From: Methylomusa anaerophila
GTDB taxonomy: Bacteria; Bacillota; Negativicutes; Sporomusales; Sporomusaceae
Direction of reading: 5' to 3'
Length of the DNA stretch: 64,000 bases
Assembly (NCBI RefSeq): GCF_003966895.1
Contig: NZ_AP018449.1
Coordinates: 2,094,501 to 2,158,500, forward strand
Shown: in pieces, positions 37,622 to 46,817 of the stretch
Layout of the letters: each line of letters begins with the position of its first letter
Numbering within the stretch: position 1 is the first letter of the stretch
Made by a program: the position numbers and the translations under genes
Notes under the pieces: generated by a model
What the model was told of the DNA's origin: nothing
The model's input: only the letters and a program-made list of their open reading frames with translations
Databases searched by the model: none

Positions 37622-38248
37622 ATGAAAGCATTACTGAAAGGCCTGATAGTGGTATTACTAACAACTATCCTGTTGGGTTGCCAAAAGGCATCTAGCCCGG
37701 TAATATCTGGTCCGGAACACGCCGTAAACGATGTAACCGCATATTTCCCGAGTGAATCCAATATGATCTGGGTTTATCAGGGAGAGGGCAACGAATTTGC
37801 CGGCTTTACCCGGCGGGTGATGATTCGGCAAGGCAATCGGGTGCAGTTTAGTGAAGACAACGGTGGTACAAAAATGATGATGGTGTTCCAGGTTTCAGCA
37901 GGAGAGGTAAAGCGGACGTTTTTTGTACCTGAATTCTATACGGATAAGAATATGCTGAATGAACCGGATAATCTGGCGGAAGTGATACTAAAGGCACCGT
38001 TAAAAAGCGGTGCTGTGTGGCAGGATGCAAGAAACAGGCGGGAAGTGCTGGGTATTAGCGAGAAGATAACAGTACCGGCCGGTACTTTTGAAAACGTGGT
38101 TAAAATCAAGGTTACTCCTTTACAGGGAGGACCTCAAGGCAGTCAATTATTAGAATACTACGCGCCTAATACGGGATTGATTTTGCGGGAATTTACCGCC
38201 GGGGATAATTTCAAAGTTTTGTCAAAACTAGATAATTTTAAGCCTTGA
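37622..38248 (+). CDS. Lipoprotein of unknown function
   Basis: 208 residues with a lipoprotein signal (lipobox LLGC near residue 20). The mature part is beta-rich: YFPSESNMIWVYQGEGNEFAG, then VPAGTFENVVKIKV and LEYYAPNTGLILREF. These late motifs resemble DUF3108-like extracytoplasmic proteins, but I do not recognise a specific family. ATG; TGA stop. Confidence 0.7.
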   Translation: MKALLKGLIVVLLTTILLGCQKASSPVISGPEHAVNDVTAYFPSESNMIWVYQGEGNEFAGFTRRVMIRQGNRVQFSEDNGGTKMMMVFQVSAGEVKRTFFVPEFYTDKNMLNEPDNLAEVILKAPLKSGAVWQDARNRREVLGISEKITVPAGTFENVVKIKVTPLQGGPQGSQLLEYYAPNTGLILREFTAGDNFKVLSKLDNFKP

Positions 38249-38261
38249 TCCAATTTTGAAG

Positions 38262-38353
38262 ACACCCACTTCTATAAGTGGGTGTTACCACTTCCAAACT
38301 TCGGTGGGGGTAGAGTCCCCCACCGAAGCCCCGAAGTTTAGCAGAAGCTAAAC
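38262..38353 (-). mobile_element. Orphan IS200/IS605-like end with omega-RNA-like hairpins
   Basis: Three strong hairpins in a row: ACACCCACTT/AAGTGGGTGT (38262-38285), CTTCGGTGGGGG/CCCCCACCGAAG (38299-38328) and GTTTAGC/GCTAAAC (38336-38353). Read on the minus strand this is the order I associate with the 3' end of tnpB-carrying elements (guide RNA scaffold then right-end hairpin). No tnpA or tnpB is present. It could also simply act as a terminator for the neighbouring genes. Confidence 0.45.
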
Positions 38354-38360
38354 GAGTTCA

Positions 38361-38714
38361 CTATTCCAATACTTCCGTAAACAGGATCACGGTCACAATA
38401 TCGTCTTGATTTACCGGAGTATTGTAGGTCCTGGAAAGGAACTGCTGCATTTGGCTAATGCTGGTGATATTGGGATTTTCTATTTGTAGATCCTGGCGGG
38501 AAAGATTCGATATTTTTTTTACCAGAATTCGGTCGATAATAGCAGTATATACTTTTTTCCTGCCGGCAACCGGTTTGCCTACCGTTATCCAGACTACTTC
38601 GTCTTCACAATATTTTTTGGTTTTATCACCTAAACGTACGGTACCCTGTTGGCGATAATCCTTGTCGCCGGCACGGCAGTAGTAGTTTTCCGGTGAAAAG
38701 TTTATTGATTTCAT
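38361..38714 (-). CDS. ASCH/PUA-like domain protein
   Basis: 117 residues, with VVWITVGKPVAGRKKVYTAII followed by ISNLSRQDLQIENP and DDIVTVILFTEVLE, the pattern of small ASCH-type RNA-binding proteins. Function unknown. ATG with GGAGGT upstream. Its TAG stop lies directly against the IS605-like hairpins, with a TGA in the next codon, so the C-terminus may have been reshaped by that insertion. Confidence 0.65.
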   Translation of the reverse strand: MKSINFSPENYYCRAGDKDYRQQGTVRLGDKTKKYCEDEVVWITVGKPVAGRKKVYTAIIDRILVKKISNLSRQDLQIENPNITSISQMQQFLSRTYNTPVNQDDIVTVILFTEVLE

Positions 38715-38987
38715 AGTAGACCTCCGGCTGTTAAATGTTTTAAACGGCTTTCTTTAGACGGCATTGCCGGTAAATCGGGTTCGAAAATGCAAAAATGGCG
38801 CCGGTGGTAAAATTAATATTTACCATAAGCGCCATTGCTTAAAAAAAGTCTTTGATATGAATAGGGTAGCATACTGCCAGGGGAAAAACTATGGGATATC
38901 CTAACAAAGATAGAGGGTGTCAATTGGGCATATATCACGAAGAAATATGGGTATTTTGTTGACCTTATTAATAAAATTTGATATCCT
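38715..38987 (+). promoter_or_regulatory. Intergenic region with hairpin and promoter for the pucR gene
   Basis: A hairpin ATGGCG...CGCCAT with an inner GGTAAA/TTTACC stem lies at 38795-38837 and has a T-run on the minus strand. A promoter TTGACC (38959-38964), 17-nt spacer, TATCCT (38982-38987) reads toward pucR. Confidence 0.5.
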
Positions 38988-39024
38988 TAAAGAATCATAT
39001 AATAATCATATACTGAGCGTTCAT

Positions 39025-39098
39025 AATCACATTCAAATGTGATTTAGTCGAAGAAGACTGTAATGTCGTGCATCCATGACATTATAGTCTTCTTTTTT
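39025..39098 (+). promoter_or_regulatory. pucR leader: 9-bp palindrome and terminator overlapping a hexaloop hairpin
   Basis: AATCACATT/AATGTGATT at 39025-39044 is a perfect 9-bp inverted repeat (operator or stem). Directly after, AGTC-GAAGAA-GACT (39046-39059) forms a 6-nt loop hairpin that overlaps the 5' arm of a strong terminator (39050-39098, T6 tail). The terminator is just before the pucR start, so transcription into pucR must pass it. Confidence 0.6.
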
Positions 39099-39139
39099 AG
39101 ATTATGCTTTGTATTGGGGAGAAGGGCGGGGATGACAGG

Positions 39140-40369
39140 ATGATAAGTTGCCGGGAAGTGATAAATCTGCGTTCACTGGCTAAGATTAAGGTTGTGGCGG
39201 GTCATGCCGGTTTGGACCGGATTGTGCGCTGGGTACATTTTCTCGATCTGCCGGATGTTGTCCCCTGGGTACAGGGGGGAGAGCTGCTTTTTATTACCGG
39301 CATAGGATTGAACGGTGATACGCAAAGGCTGGCAGATGTTGTGCGGGGCATTATCGCTAAAAAATTGGCTGGGCTGGTAATTTATATTGGCCCTTATATA
39401 AAAGAAACTCCGGTCGAGGTCATCACTTTGGCGGAGGAAGCAAAGTTTCCGGTTTTTGAACTGCCATGGGAGGTCAAGCTTGTCGAGGTGACTCAGGAAG
39501 TATGCAGTTTTATTGTGATGAAACAAACGGAAGAACGGTCGCTAAACGATCTTTTGGAACAGATTCTTTTCCGTTCGTTGGAAGACCCGGAACTGTTGAG
39601 TCAACGCGCAGCCTATTACGGCTATGATTTGTCCAAACCGCATCAAGTAGCCATCATAAACCCTACTAATTTAGCATTATTCATCCAGGAGAAAAATCTG
39701 AAAGACGAAAAGGCGTTAGTTGCCTTTAAGATACGGTTTGAACAAACAGTACGTGAGATTTTAACCATGCGCAGCACAAAAATCCTTTCGATGCTGCGGC
39801 TGGACGAAGTTATTTTACTACTGCCCCATGAGAAGAAAATCACAGGATCGCGGTATAATATTGCGATCTTAGCAGACATTGTGGAGAAACTTTCTGCTAA
39901 GATGCCCGGTTTAGAGATAGCGGCGGGTTTAGGCGGGAGATTTGAAGATTTGCGTGGCGCCAGGCCGAGCTATATTCAGGCTAATAAAGCCCTGCGGTTT
40001 GCCGCATTTAAGACTGTCTCCCGGCCGATTTATGCCTATGAACGTCTGGGAATTTATAAGCTGTTATTCGAGATCGAGCCCGCTAAGCTGGCTTCCTATT
40101 ATCAGGATGTGATCCAGCCGCTCAATGACTACGATAACGATCAGCAAATGGAGCTGGTAGCCAGCCTGTTTGCTTACTTTGAAGAAAATGGCAATGCCGT
40201 AAAAACTGCCAGGCGACTCTTTGTCCACCGCAATACATTGGACTATCGTCTGAAAAAGGTTGAGGAAATCACCGGGAGAAATTTAAATGATGCCTATGAC
40301 CGCCTGACGCTGCAATTGGGTGTAATTATCGGGAAACATTTGACCCGTGAAGTTGATGATTTATTGTAA
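39140..40369 (+). CDS. PucR-family transcriptional regulator
   Basis: About 409 residues. N-terminal PucR domain (LAKIKVVAGHAGLDRIVRWVHFLDLPDV, GGELLFITGIG), a middle GGDEF-like/CdaR region, and the C-terminal PucR helix-turn-helix (FEENGNAVKTARRLFVHRNTLDYRLKKVEEITG). Such regulators control purine, GABA or amino acid catabolism. It precedes the aminotransferase and transporter genes it most likely controls. ATG at 39140 chosen with GGGCGGGG upstream; an in-frame ATG at 39104 is close to the terminator and lacks a site. Confidence 0.88.
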   Translation: MISCREVINLRSLAKIKVVAGHAGLDRIVRWVHFLDLPDVVPWVQGGELLFITGIGLNGDTQRLADVVRGIIAKKLAGLVIYIGPYIKETPVEVITLAEEAKFPVFELPWEVKLVEVTQEVCSFIVMKQTEERSLNDLLEQILFRSLEDPELLSQRAAYYGYDLSKPHQVAIINPTNLALFIQEKNLKDEKALVAFKIRFEQTVREILTMRSTKILSMLRLDEVILLLPHEKKITGSRYNIAILADIVEKLSAKMPGLEIAAGLGGRFEDLRGARPSYIQANKALRFAAFKTVSRPIYAYERLGIYKLLFEIEPAKLASYYQDVIQPLNDYDNDQQMELVASLFAYFEENGNAVKTARRLFVHRNTLDYRLKKVEEITGRNLNDAYDRLTLQLGVIIGKHLTREVDDLL

Positions 40370-40540
40370 TACTTAAAGCTTAGCGAGCTTAATGAGTTTA
40401 ATGAACTTAATAAGATCACAAAATATGCAAGCGTATTTTATGAGATATGCACATAGACGTATGGGGCCATATTTGTTACATTTTATACATAAATAAATCA
40501 GTAACAATGAGTGTGAGTGCTTTCAAAAACAACAATTGTA

Positions 40541-40591
40541 TTTAGCAATGACGCTGAATCAATATCCGCGGGATATTATCAGCGTTTTTTG
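40541..40591 (+). promoter_or_regulatory. ANTAR-type antiterminator hairpin and terminator before the aminotransferase gene
   Basis: TTTAGC-AATGAC-GCTGAA (40541-40558) is a 6-bp hairpin with a 6-nt loop having A at position 1 and G at 4. Its 3' half is also the 5' arm of a terminator (ACGCTGA 40551-40557 with TCAGCGT 40579-40585, then T6). The two folds exclude each other. A nearly regular 9-bp repeat follows the pucR stop at 40373-40415. Confidence 0.6.
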
Positions 40592-40625
40592 TTTTGAATG
40601 GCTCATTTCAGAGAGGGGTCTTATA

Positions 40626-41945
40626 ATGGGCAAGCCGGAAAAACTTACGGAAGGACTTTTGCAAAGAAAAAATAATGCAGTTGCAAGAGGGATATCAAAC
40701 TCCACCACAATTTTTGTTAAAGAGGCAAGGGGAGCTGTTATCACAGATGTAGAGGACAGGCAATTTCTTGATTTTTATGCGGGTATTGGCACTCTTAACG
40801 TCGGTCATTGCCCGGAACCGGTGGTCAAAGCTATCCAGAGCCAGGCGGCGAAATTACTCCATTCCTGTTTCATGGTGACTATGTACGAGCCTTATGTCGC
40901 TTTGGCTGAAATGCTAAATTCGATAACACCGGGGTCATTTCCCAAAAAGACGATGTTTGCCAACAGCGGGGCGGAAGCAGTGGAAAATGCAGTTAAAATC
41001 GCCCGGCATGCCGCCAAAAAGACAGGTATTATTTCTTTTGAATGTGCTTTCCACGGACGTACGCTAATGACCATGAGCCTTACCAGTAAAGTGAAACCGT
41101 ATAAATATGGATTCGGTCCCTTGGCGCCGGATATTTACAAGGTTCCGTCCGCCTATTGCTACCGTTGTCATTATCAGTCCACATACCCCGGCTGCGGCCT
41201 GCATTGTCTGGATAATTTCGAACGTTTTTTCACAGCGGAAATTGACGCCGAACATATTGCGGCAATGATTATCGAACCCATTCAGGGCGAAGGCGGGTTC
41301 CTGGTACCGCCGCCGGAGTTTTTGCCAGGTTTAAAATCCATCTGTGAAAGTAAGGGAATTTTGTTTATTGCCGACGAGGTGCAAACTGGTTTTGCAAGAA
41401 CCGGGAAAATGTTTGCGGTGGAACACTGGGGGGTCGAACCTGATTTAATGACGACAGCCAAATCCATTGCCGCCGGTGTACCCTTAAGTGCTGTAACCGG
41501 CAAAGCGGAGATTATGGATGTGCCGGAACCCGGCAATATTGGCGGAACTTATGGCGGCAATCCTCTGGCCTGCGCTGCCGGGCTGGAAACTATCCGCTTT
41601 ATTCAGGATAACGGTCTTTGCGGCCGGGCAGAGGTGATTGGCCGTCAGACTATGACAAGGCTGAAGGCTTTGCAGGAAAGATGTCCGGCAATCGGTGATG
41701 TCCGGGGCCTTGGCGCCATGATTGGCATCGAACTGGTCAAAGACAGGCAAACGAAAGAGCCTGCTAAACAGCTAGTGGGAAAAGTTGTGGCCGATTGCTT
41801 GCAGCAAGGGCTTATCATCCTTGGCGCCGGCATATACGGCAATGTGATTCGCTTGTTAATTCCCCTGGTAGTTACCGATGAACAGTTGGACAGGGGACTG
41901 GCAATTCTGGAAGAAAGCATCCTCCGGGCCAGTGCAGTATCCTAA
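40626..41945 (+). CDS. Class III aminotransferase (GABA/omega-amino acid type)
   Basis: PLP enzyme of 439 residues. Visible motifs: NSGAEAVENAVKIARHA, FECAFHGRT, IIEPIQGEGGF, FIADEVQTGFARTG and the PLP lysine in MTTAKSIAAG. The CYRCHYQSTYPGCG insert is seen in GabT-like enzymes. With the Fe-alcohol dehydrogenase and amino acid transporter downstream it should convert an omega-amino acid (GABA, 5-aminovalerate or beta-alanine are candidates) to the semialdehyde. ATG at 40626 with AGAGGGG upstream. Taurine-type substrates cannot be excluded. Confidence 0.88.
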   Translation: MGKPEKLTEGLLQRKNNAVARGISNSTTIFVKEARGAVITDVEDRQFLDFYAGIGTLNVGHCPEPVVKAIQSQAAKLLHSCFMVTMYEPYVALAEMLNSITPGSFPKKTMFANSGAEAVENAVKIARHAAKKTGIISFECAFHGRTLMTMSLTSKVKPYKYGFGPLAPDIYKVPSAYCYRCHYQSTYPGCGLHCLDNFERFFTAEIDAEHIAAMIIEPIQGEGGFLVPPPEFLPGLKSICESKGILFIADEVQTGFARTGKMFAVEHWGVEPDLMTTAKSIAAGVPLSAVTGKAEIMDVPEPGNIGGTYGGNPLACAAGLETIRFIQDNGLCGRAEVIGRQTMTRLKALQERCPAIGDVRGLGAMIGIELVKDRQTKEPAKQLVGKVVADCLQQGLIILGAGIYGNVIRLLIPLVVTDEQLDRGLAILEESILRASAVS

Positions 41946-41982
41946 GTAAATACGGACAGCATTTAACACAGAAGGATTGTTT

Positions 41983-42035
41983 GGCGGGCAAAGGCGCTTG
42001 TCGGCAGCTTACAGCTGTTGATACGCGCTTTTTTT
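41983..42035 (+). promoter_or_regulatory. ANTAR-type antiterminator hairpin and terminator before livJ
   Basis: GGCGGGC-AAAGGC-GCTTGTC (41983-42002) is a 7-bp hairpin (with G-U pairs) and a 6-nt loop with A1 and G4. Its 3' arm is shared with the 5' arm of a terminator at 41994-42028 that is followed by seven T. Confidence 0.6.
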
Positions 42036-42081
42036 ATATAGCTCTTATAAAAACTTATAAAAATGCTGGGAGGTATTCTCT

Positions 42082-43338
42082 GTGAAAAAAATTATGCTGC
42101 TTGTCTTATGTTTGCTAGTGTCCTTATCACTTGTTCTTACCGGCTGCAATGGCTTGAAGACGGAAAACCGTGATTATTACAAGGTCGGGGTTATCACTTC
42201 CCTGTCCGGCTCGGAAGCATATGGCGGTAATGTTACCCGCCGGGGTTATGAACTCTGGGCGGAAACAGTGAACAAAAAAGGCGGGATCAAGGTCGGGGAT
42301 AAGTCTTACCAGGTTAAGCTGATATTTGCTGATGACCAAAGTGATCCTAACGCCGGCGCTGATGCGGTACAGCGAATGATCACATCGGAAAATGTGGACT
42401 TTATTTTAGGGCCTTATACCAGCGGTGTTACTATGGCGGTAGCGCCGATTTTAGAAAAGTACAAAGTTCCTATGATAACAGGCTCGGCGGAATCGCCGCT
42501 GATTTGGAAACAAAAATTCAAGTACACCTTTGGAACGATTCCGGCGGTTGATTTAACCGGCAGCAACCCCATCGGCACCCTGGCGAAAAATGTGCAGCCT
42601 GCTCCCAGTACCATAGCAATTCTTGGTGTGAATGATCCCTTCTCCAAGGCTGTAGCCGAAGCTTTTAAGGCGGCTGCCGAAAAAGAAGGACTTAAAGTCG
42701 TTAAATATGATATTGTCCCGGCGGGAACCGACTTCACCCCGTTGATCAGCGCTATTAAGGGGCTAAATCCCGACATTCTCGCTGTCGGCGGTCATGAAAA
42801 AGAACATATGGAAATAATCAAAGCTTCGAAATCCCTTGGCCTTATGCCTAAAGTATTTTTAATGCACTATGGCATTACTACTCCTGACTTCATCAAAAAT
42901 TTAGGCAAGGATTCTGATTTCGTTATGGGGGCTACGACCTGGACGCCGGACCTAAACTACAAAGATGAAGTTTTTGGTTCAACGAAAGAATATGTGGAAG
43001 CAGCTAAGCTTCGCTATGGCACTACCCCTGACTATACGGAAGCCGCCTGTGCGGCAACCGGGGAGATTTTTGCCGCCGCCCTGGCCAAAATTAATGCTCC
43101 CCCCGCCCTCAACGAAGAGCAGCGGGAAAAACTGGCCAAAGCCCTGGAAGAAGTGAAACTGGAGACTTCTTTATATGGTCCCATTCAGTTTGCCACCGAC
43201 GGCAACTGGTATCATAATAATACCGGCTTAAAAGCGCTGACCATTCAGCTTATGAATGGCGAGCAAGTCATCGTCGGACCGAAAGAAGTTAAGCTGAAAG
43301 ATCCGGTTTATCCGGTGCCGGCGTTAAGTTCCCGGTAA
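42082..43338 (+). CDS. livJ: Branched-chain-type amino acid ABC transporter binding lipoprotein
   Basis: 418 residues with a lipoprotein signal (LTGCNG near residue 22) and the type I periplasmic-binding fold: YKVGVITSLSGSEAYGG, ADDQSDPNAGADAVQRMI, GPYTSGVTMAVAPILEKYKVP. First gene of a five-gene HAAT-family importer. Substrate inferred from neighbours to be an amino acid used by the aminotransferase rather than necessarily Leu/Ile/Val. GTG start with GGGAGG upstream. Confidence 0.88.
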   Translation: MKKIMLLVLCLLVSLSLVLTGCNGLKTENRDYYKVGVITSLSGSEAYGGNVTRRGYELWAETVNKKGGIKVGDKSYQVKLIFADDQSDPNAGADAVQRMITSENVDFILGPYTSGVTMAVAPILEKYKVPMITGSAESPLIWKQKFKYTFGTIPAVDLTGSNPIGTLAKNVQPAPSTIAILGVNDPFSKAVAEAFKAAAEKEGLKVVKYDIVPAGTDFTPLISAIKGLNPDILAVGGHEKEHMEIIKASKSLGLMPKVFLMHYGITTPDFIKNLGKDSDFVMGATTWTPDLNYKDEVFGSTKEYVEAAKLRYGTTPDYTEAACAATGEIFAAALAKINAPPALNEEQREKLAKALEEVKLETSLYGPIQFATDGNWYHNNTGLKALTIQLMNGEQVIVGPKEVKLKDPVYPVPALSSR

Positions 43339-43358
43339 ATAAGGCAAGTCAGGCCTTT

Positions 43359-43399
43359 GGAAGCCACCGTACAGGCAAAGGCGCATTACGGTGGTTTCC
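43359..43399 (+). promoter_or_regulatory. Hairpin between livJ and livH
   Basis: A 13-bp stem (GGAAGCCACCGTA with TACGGTGGTTTCC). The apex contains the same GGCAAAGGCGC string found in the livJ leader, here as GC-AAAGGC-GC. It may protect the livJ message or partly terminate it. Confidence 0.5.
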
Positions 43400-43434
43400 C
43401 TTATCTTCAATACCGATAAGAAGGTGTAAAAAAT

Positions 43435-44307
43435 ATGGAACTGGTGATACAAACTTTGATCAACGGCTTATTAATCGGCGGTATCTTTATCATGATTGCC
43501 GTTGGATTTTCGTTAGCCTTCGGGGTTATGGACATCATTGATTTCGCCGTAGGTGAATGGGTGATGCTCGGGGCATTTGCGGCTTATTGGGTACAGACTT
43601 TATTTAAGATTGATCCTTTACTGATATTGCCTTTTATTTTCCTGCTTTTCGGCGCTGTCGGCTATTCCTTTCAGCCTGTATTGCAGAGCGTCATTAATAT
43701 CAAACATCGCAGCGCGGCTTTGATGGCCCTGGCTTTTACCTTCGGCTTATCGACTTTTTTCCGGGGATCGGCCCTGACTTTGTGGGGGTTTAATAACCGT
43801 AACATTACCACATTTTTGTCTGATCAAAGCATTACTATTCTCGGTATCACATTACCGGCGTTGCGGTGTGTGGCGACTGTTACCGCCATTATTACAACAG
43901 TGGCATTCATGCTGTTCCTCAAAAAAACCAGAACGGGAGTTGCCATCCGGGCTGCCGCTGAGAATAAAACGGTTGCCGGATTAATGGGAATAGACGGAAC
44001 CCAGGTATCCCGGCTTGTTTATGCAATGTATGCGGCCTTGACCGGTATGGCCGGGGTTTTTATCGGCGCCATTTTTTCCGTAAATCCGGATATGGGGCTC
44101 AGGTATACCGCCTTTGCCTTTTTTGTGGTCGTGGTTGGCGGCATGGGGTCTTTGTCCGGCGCTATCGCCGCCGGGTTGCTCCTTGGCCTGTTAGCCAGCT
44201 TTGTATCAGTATATATTGGCGGCAGCTATGTTTTTTTGGTACTGTTTATGTTTCTGTTCATGATTCTCATCTTTTTGCCCAAAGGCGTTTTGGGTAAAGG
44301 AATTTAA
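43435..44307 (+). CDS. livH: Branched-chain-type amino acid ABC permease LivH
   Basis: 290 residues, about eight membrane segments, with NGLLIGGIFIMIAVGFSLAFGVM at the start, RAAAENKTVAGLMGID as the ATPase contact loop and VVGGMGSLSGAIAAGLLLG. Permease of the importer. ATG with AAGGTG upstream. Confidence 0.92.
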   Translation: MELVIQTLINGLLIGGIFIMIAVGFSLAFGVMDIIDFAVGEWVMLGAFAAYWVQTLFKIDPLLILPFIFLLFGAVGYSFQPVLQSVINIKHRSAALMALAFTFGLSTFFRGSALTLWGFNNRNITTFLSDQSITILGITLPALRCVATVTAIITTVAFMLFLKKTRTGVAIRAAAENKTVAGLMGIDGTQVSRLVYAMYAALTGMAGVFIGAIFSVNPDMGLRYTAFAFFVVVVGGMGSLSGAIAAGLLLGLLASFVSVYIGGSYVFLVLFMFLFMILIFLPKGVLGKGI

Positions 44308-44318
44308 AGGGGGGGTTA

Positions 44319-45302
44319 ATGGTGAAGTCCCTGAACAATTTCCGGTTGATCAGTTATGGTATGCTTGTTGTTTTGCTTTGTGCGTTGCCCTTTGCTTTAC
44401 CTACCTTTTGGGTCCGCATTGCGACCGGAGTATTTATGTGGGTAGGCTTGTCCTTAAGTTGGAACATGATTGGAGGATATATGGGATATGTTAGCTTCGG
44501 ACACGGCGCCTTCTTTGGCGTCGGCGCTTATATAACCGGCCTCTTAATGACCATACAGGGTTTTTCCTTTTTGCCGGCAATGTTAATTTCAGGCATTTTG
44601 ACCTGTCTTTTTGCCGGTTTTGTTGGTTATACCACATTGCGCTTAAATGGCGCCTATTTTGCTATCGGAACATGGGCTTTTGCCGAGATGATGCGTCAGA
44701 CGGTGCTGGTGTTGCCTTTTACCGGCGGGCCTAACGGCCTCAGACTGCCCCCGGAAGTCAACGAAAATTTATTCTTTTTCTTAATGCTGATACTGGCACT
44801 CATAGTGCTGGCCTGTTGTTACATCGTGTTTGAGAAAAGCTCTTTCGGCTTGAAAGTCAGAGCAATCCGGGAAGAGGAAACGGCGGCTCAGAGTCTGGGT
44901 GTTAATACCGTGTGGGTGAAGATTCAGGTGTTTGCCATCAGTGCTTTGTTTCCGGGGATTATCGGCGCCGCTTATGCCTATTGGATGACTTATATCCATC
45001 CCGACAGCGTGCTTGGCCCATTGATTGCCGACCAAATGGTGGTGATGGTACTCCTGGGTGGTATTGGCACTTTGTACGGTCCGATTATCGGTGCGGCCGC
45101 GATGTATATTGGCAACCGCATCATTTGGATTACCTGGGGTGACAGTTCCGGCTACCTGATCATCCTTGGCCTGGCAATCTGTTTGATTATTCGCTTCCTG
45201 CCGCAAGGACTGGTCAATTTAGGGGTATTGGGCAGAATGCGGGTCAGATTGGATAAAATGATTTTATGCCGGACTGAGGCGCGAGAGGAGGCTTCGAAAT
45301 GA
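44319..45302 (+). CDS. livM: Branched-chain-type amino acid ABC permease LivM
   Basis: 327 residues, LivM-type with GYMGYVSFGHGAFFGVGAYITG and RAIREEETAAQSLGVN. Second permease. 11 nt after livH and overlapping livG by 4 nt (ATGA). Confidence 0.93.
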   Translation: MVKSLNNFRLISYGMLVVLLCALPFALPTFWVRIATGVFMWVGLSLSWNMIGGYMGYVSFGHGAFFGVGAYITGLLMTIQGFSFLPAMLISGILTCLFAGFVGYTTLRLNGAYFAIGTWAFAEMMRQTVLVLPFTGGPNGLRLPPEVNENLFFFLMLILALIVLACCYIVFEKSSFGLKVRAIREEETAAQSLGVNTVWVKIQVFAISALFPGIIGAAYAYWMTYIHPDSVLGPLIADQMVVMVLLGGIGTLYGPIIGAAAMYIGNRIIWITWGDSSGYLIILGLAICLIIRFLPQGLVNLGVLGRMRVRLDKMILCRTEAREEASK

Positions 45303-46048
45303 GCATAATTGAAATTGAGGGCCTGAATCATTTTTTCGGGGGACTGAAAGCCATCGACAATTTTAATTTAACTGTCGCGGCAGGTAAAGTTCACGGAGTG
45401 ATTGGTCCTAACGGGGCGGGTAAAACTACGCTTTTTAATTTAATAACCGGCGCATTCAAGCCAAATAACGGCAAAATTTATTACCGGGGAGTTAATATTG
45501 CCGGCAGGAAGGCCCATCAGATCGCCCGGATGGGCATGGCGAGGACGTTTCAAAACCTGAGGCTTTTTGGTGATTTGACAGTGGCCGAGAACATTCAGGT
45601 TGGCAGGCTTCATCATCACCAAAGCCGGAAAAAAGAACAGAATCCTTTTGGCCATGACGAAAAAGCTGTTCTTCAAAATTTATTAAATATAGCCGGACTT
45701 TCCAGCCGGGCCGGGAAAAAAGCCAGCAGCCTCCCCTACGGTTTGCAGCGCAAGCTGGAGATTGCCAGGGCTGTGGCAACTGAGCCTGAAGTGTTGCTCC
45801 TTGACGAGCCGGCTGCGGGTATGAACCCTATCGAAGTTTTGAATTTGGTGGACTTAATCCGGGATATTAAGAATCAGTTCGGTCTTACCATTATTTTAAT
45901 TGAGCATCAAATGAAACTGGTTGACGCATTGTGTGATTATATTACGGTGATGAATTTCGGCGGCGTGATCGCCCAGGGAAATCCACAGGCTGTTAAGCAG
46001 GACCCGCTGGTTATTAAAGCGTATCTTGGGTTGGGGGAAGTAGGCTGA
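45299..46048 (+). CDS. livG: Branched-chain-type amino acid ABC ATPase LivG
   Basis: 249 residues, Walker A GPNGAGKTT, the LivG-type GMARTFQNLRLFGDLTVAEN, LLLDEPAAGMNP and IEHQMKLV. The signature is degenerate (SLPYGLQRKLEIARA), which is normal for LivG. One-base overlap with livF. Confidence 0.93.
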   Translation: MSIIEIEGLNHFFGGLKAIDNFNLTVAAGKVHGVIGPNGAGKTTLFNLITGAFKPNNGKIYYRGVNIAGRKAHQIARMGMARTFQNLRLFGDLTVAENIQVGRLHHHQSRKKEQNPFGHDEKAVLQNLLNIAGLSSRAGKKASSLPYGLQRKLEIARAVATEPEVLLLDEPAAGMNPIEVLNLVDLIRDIKNQFGLTIILIEHQMKLVDALCDYITVMNFGGVIAQGNPQAVKQDPLVIKAYLGLGEVG

Positions 46049-46773
46049 TGGCTGATATGGAAATAATTTTGTCAGTAAACAATTTAGAAGTGGTGTATGG
46101 CGGGATTAAGGCGCTGCAGGGCATTTCCTTTGTAGTAAACCGCGGCGAAATTGTCACTCTTATTGGGGCAAACGGCGCCGGCAAATCCAGTACCTTACGG
46201 GCCATTTCCGGTGTGGTCCCTGCCGGCGCGGGTTCCATTATTTTTAAGCAAAAAGAAATTACCAATCTGCCGTCGCATTTGATTGCCCGTGGCGGTTTAT
46301 CGCATGTACCGGAAGGACGGGGCGTTTTTACTAAATTATCGGTGGAAGAGAACTTAATTGCCGGCAGCTACCTGCGCCAGGATAAACCGCAGATTGCCAA
46401 GGATATGAATAATGTGTACGAAATGTTTCCCCAACTGGGCGAACGTAAAAAACAGCTGGGCGGCAGCCTTTCCGGCGGGGAACAGCAGATGCTTGCCATC
46501 GGGCGGGCCATCATGAGCGGCGCCGAAATGCTTCTGCTGGATGAGCCTTCCATGGGGCTGGCCCCGTTGATTGTGCAAGAAATTTTCGGGATTATTAAGC
46601 GCATCAATTCTACAGGCAAGACGGTTTTGCTGGTGGAGCAAAATGCCAATCAGGCCTTAAAGGTGGCCAATAGGGCATATATATTGGAAACCGGGCGGAT
46701 TATAATGGCCGGCAATGCCGTCGAAATGATTGACAATCCTGAAATTAAGCGGGCTTATTTAGGCGGTCATTAA
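46048..46773 (+). CDS. livF: Branched-chain-type amino acid ABC ATPase LivF
   Basis: 241 residues, Walker A GANGAGKSS, VPEGRGVFTKLSVEENL, signature LSGGEQQMLAIGRAIM, LLDEPSMGLAP and VEQNANQAL. Second ATPase of the importer. Confidence 0.93.
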   Translation: MADMEIILSVNNLEVVYGGIKALQGISFVVNRGEIVTLIGANGAGKSSTLRAISGVVPAGAGSIIFKQKEITNLPSHLIARGGLSHVPEGRGVFTKLSVEENLIAGSYLRQDKPQIAKDMNNVYEMFPQLGERKKQLGGSLSGGEQQMLAIGRAIMSGAEMLLLDEPSMGLAPLIVQEIFGIIKRINSTGKTVLLVEQNANQALKVANRAYILETGRIIMAGNAVEMIDNPEIKRAYLGGH

Positions 46774-46817
46774 AGGATTTATAATGAATTTAAAACTTTA
46801 AAGGGAGAGACTTGCCA

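Noticed and set aside
43371..43399. Glycine riboswitch suggested by the CAGGCAAAGG string
   Set aside because: The rest of the glycine aptamer (the GCCGAAGG...GGCAA part and tandem layout) is absent; a hexaloop hairpin within a simple stem explains it better.
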